From assembly GCA_037447655.1 (NCBI GenBank), contig JBBHKE010000180.1:1-46226 (forward strand): DNA of 46,226 bases, read 5' to 3'. The notes below the pieces were generated by a model. The model worked only from the letters and a program-made list of their open reading frames with translations. It did no database searches and was not told where the DNA came from. A program made the position numbers and the translations under genes. Below, piece by piece: positions 45,581-46,226 of the stretch (positions within the stretch are counted from its first letter, which is position 1; each line of letters opens with the position of its first letter). The DNA comes from Zygnema cylindricum (lineage: Eukaryota > Streptophyta > Zygnematophyceae > Zygnematales > Zygnemataceae).

Positions 45581-46226
45581 CGGAACAGTACTGTACTATA
45601 TTGTACCTTTTCCAACTTTCCAAGGGCAATGAAAATTGTAATCGGGGATTAGAATTCCACTAAATGTACACACAAAATCGGTATTCTCCAAAAACGCTGC
45701 AAAACCTTTGATTCTTACACGTGTCGTGTTTATCGTACGGCTTTGGTGACATTAATTTTCCGTTTCAAAAACGAAATTTTCTGCCAGCACATAAATGGGA
45801 AGTACACCGCGAATCGTAATTAGAGTAATGAAAAAACTAGAGTAAAAAAACCAAAAAAAAACAATTAGAGTAATGAACTCTAATTTATGTGATATAACTT
45901 TTTCACAGTCGAAGTTTACTCTAATTTATTTAAGTACTCTATATTGGGTTATGTCGGCCTTAAATATCCGCGCTGAAATTATAAACACTAAATTACGTGA
46001 CCGTACAAAATCTGTCAGTCCGTATAGTTTTGACGTCATTATGACGCTAGTATTATGTGTCGCGCTGAATGTCAGTTAATGTTCACACTGACGACGATAC
46101 TGTCGACGGACGAGAGTTATGCGAACGGCTTTTTTTCGATGTGATTGATTTTTCGCTTAGTCCGATTTCACGTGCGAGCGCGATTGTATTAAATCATTAT
46201 TTGTACTTTTTTACTTAAAAAAGTAC
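45581..46226. other. Repeat-rich right end with one unpaired family-A TIR
   Basis: No gene is recognised. A left-type TIR, GTACACCGCGAATCGTAATT, lies at 45803-45830. Its partner is not seen before the window ends, so the element probably continues outside. Short frames show no family features. Confidence 0.4.

Overview
The window is nuclear DNA of a land plant. The evidence is spliced genes with GT-AG introns, two nuclear genes for chloroplast-type proteins, a plant mitochondrial carrier, a plant-specific F-box/SNF2 gene, a Ty1/copia relic and many small inverted-repeat transposons. I cannot name the species or the lineage from sequence alone.

Layout. 1-1950: degraded copia gag-pol on the minus strand, cut by the window edge. 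1951-5692: gene-free repeat land with a tRNA-like SINE-style head, an 823-bp foldback element with 277-bp arms, a four-unit tandem array and a 547-bp TIR element ending about 180 bp before the first gene. 5873-17762 (+): ten-exon gene for a predicted 1,897-aa F-box / CW zinc finger / SNF2 helicase / RING protein, family of Arabidopsis AT3G54460. 17763-22682: intergenic, with TIR elements, a LINE reverse transcriptase scrap and an orphan open frame. 22683-23468 (-): two-exon gene for plastid ribosomal protein PSRP5 (cL37). 26303-33757 (-): eight-exon mitochondrial carrier of the BAC1 (basic amino acid) type. 34684-40281 (+): six-exon gene for a 317-aa plastid-type protein resembling the helical half of Rubisco accumulation factor 1 (RAF1). 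40282-46226: repeat land with nested foldbacks and TIR elements.

The carrier and the RAF1-like gene are head to head across 926 bp. Three of the four genes encode predicted organellar proteins; the fourth is a predicted nuclear chromatin/ubiquitin factor. Nothing indicates that they form one pathway.

The most notable observations are these. (1) One TIR family (consensus about CTACACCGTGAATCGCTATTAGTG) is present as roughly a dozen paired copies, mostly 170-225 bp, and it sits in introns of three of the four genes and next to the promoter of one. (2) The SNF2 gene model lacks the segment carrying helicase motif IV, exactly at an intron that is little more than a (CT)36 microsatellite. (3) The RAF1-like protein has only the helical half. 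(4) At 43.0-44.6 kb there is a nested palindrome with arms of about 650 bp, and a short open frame is conserved between the arms. All exon boundaries were deduced by hand from reading frame, splice sites and recalled family sequences; none was checked by alignment or RNA.
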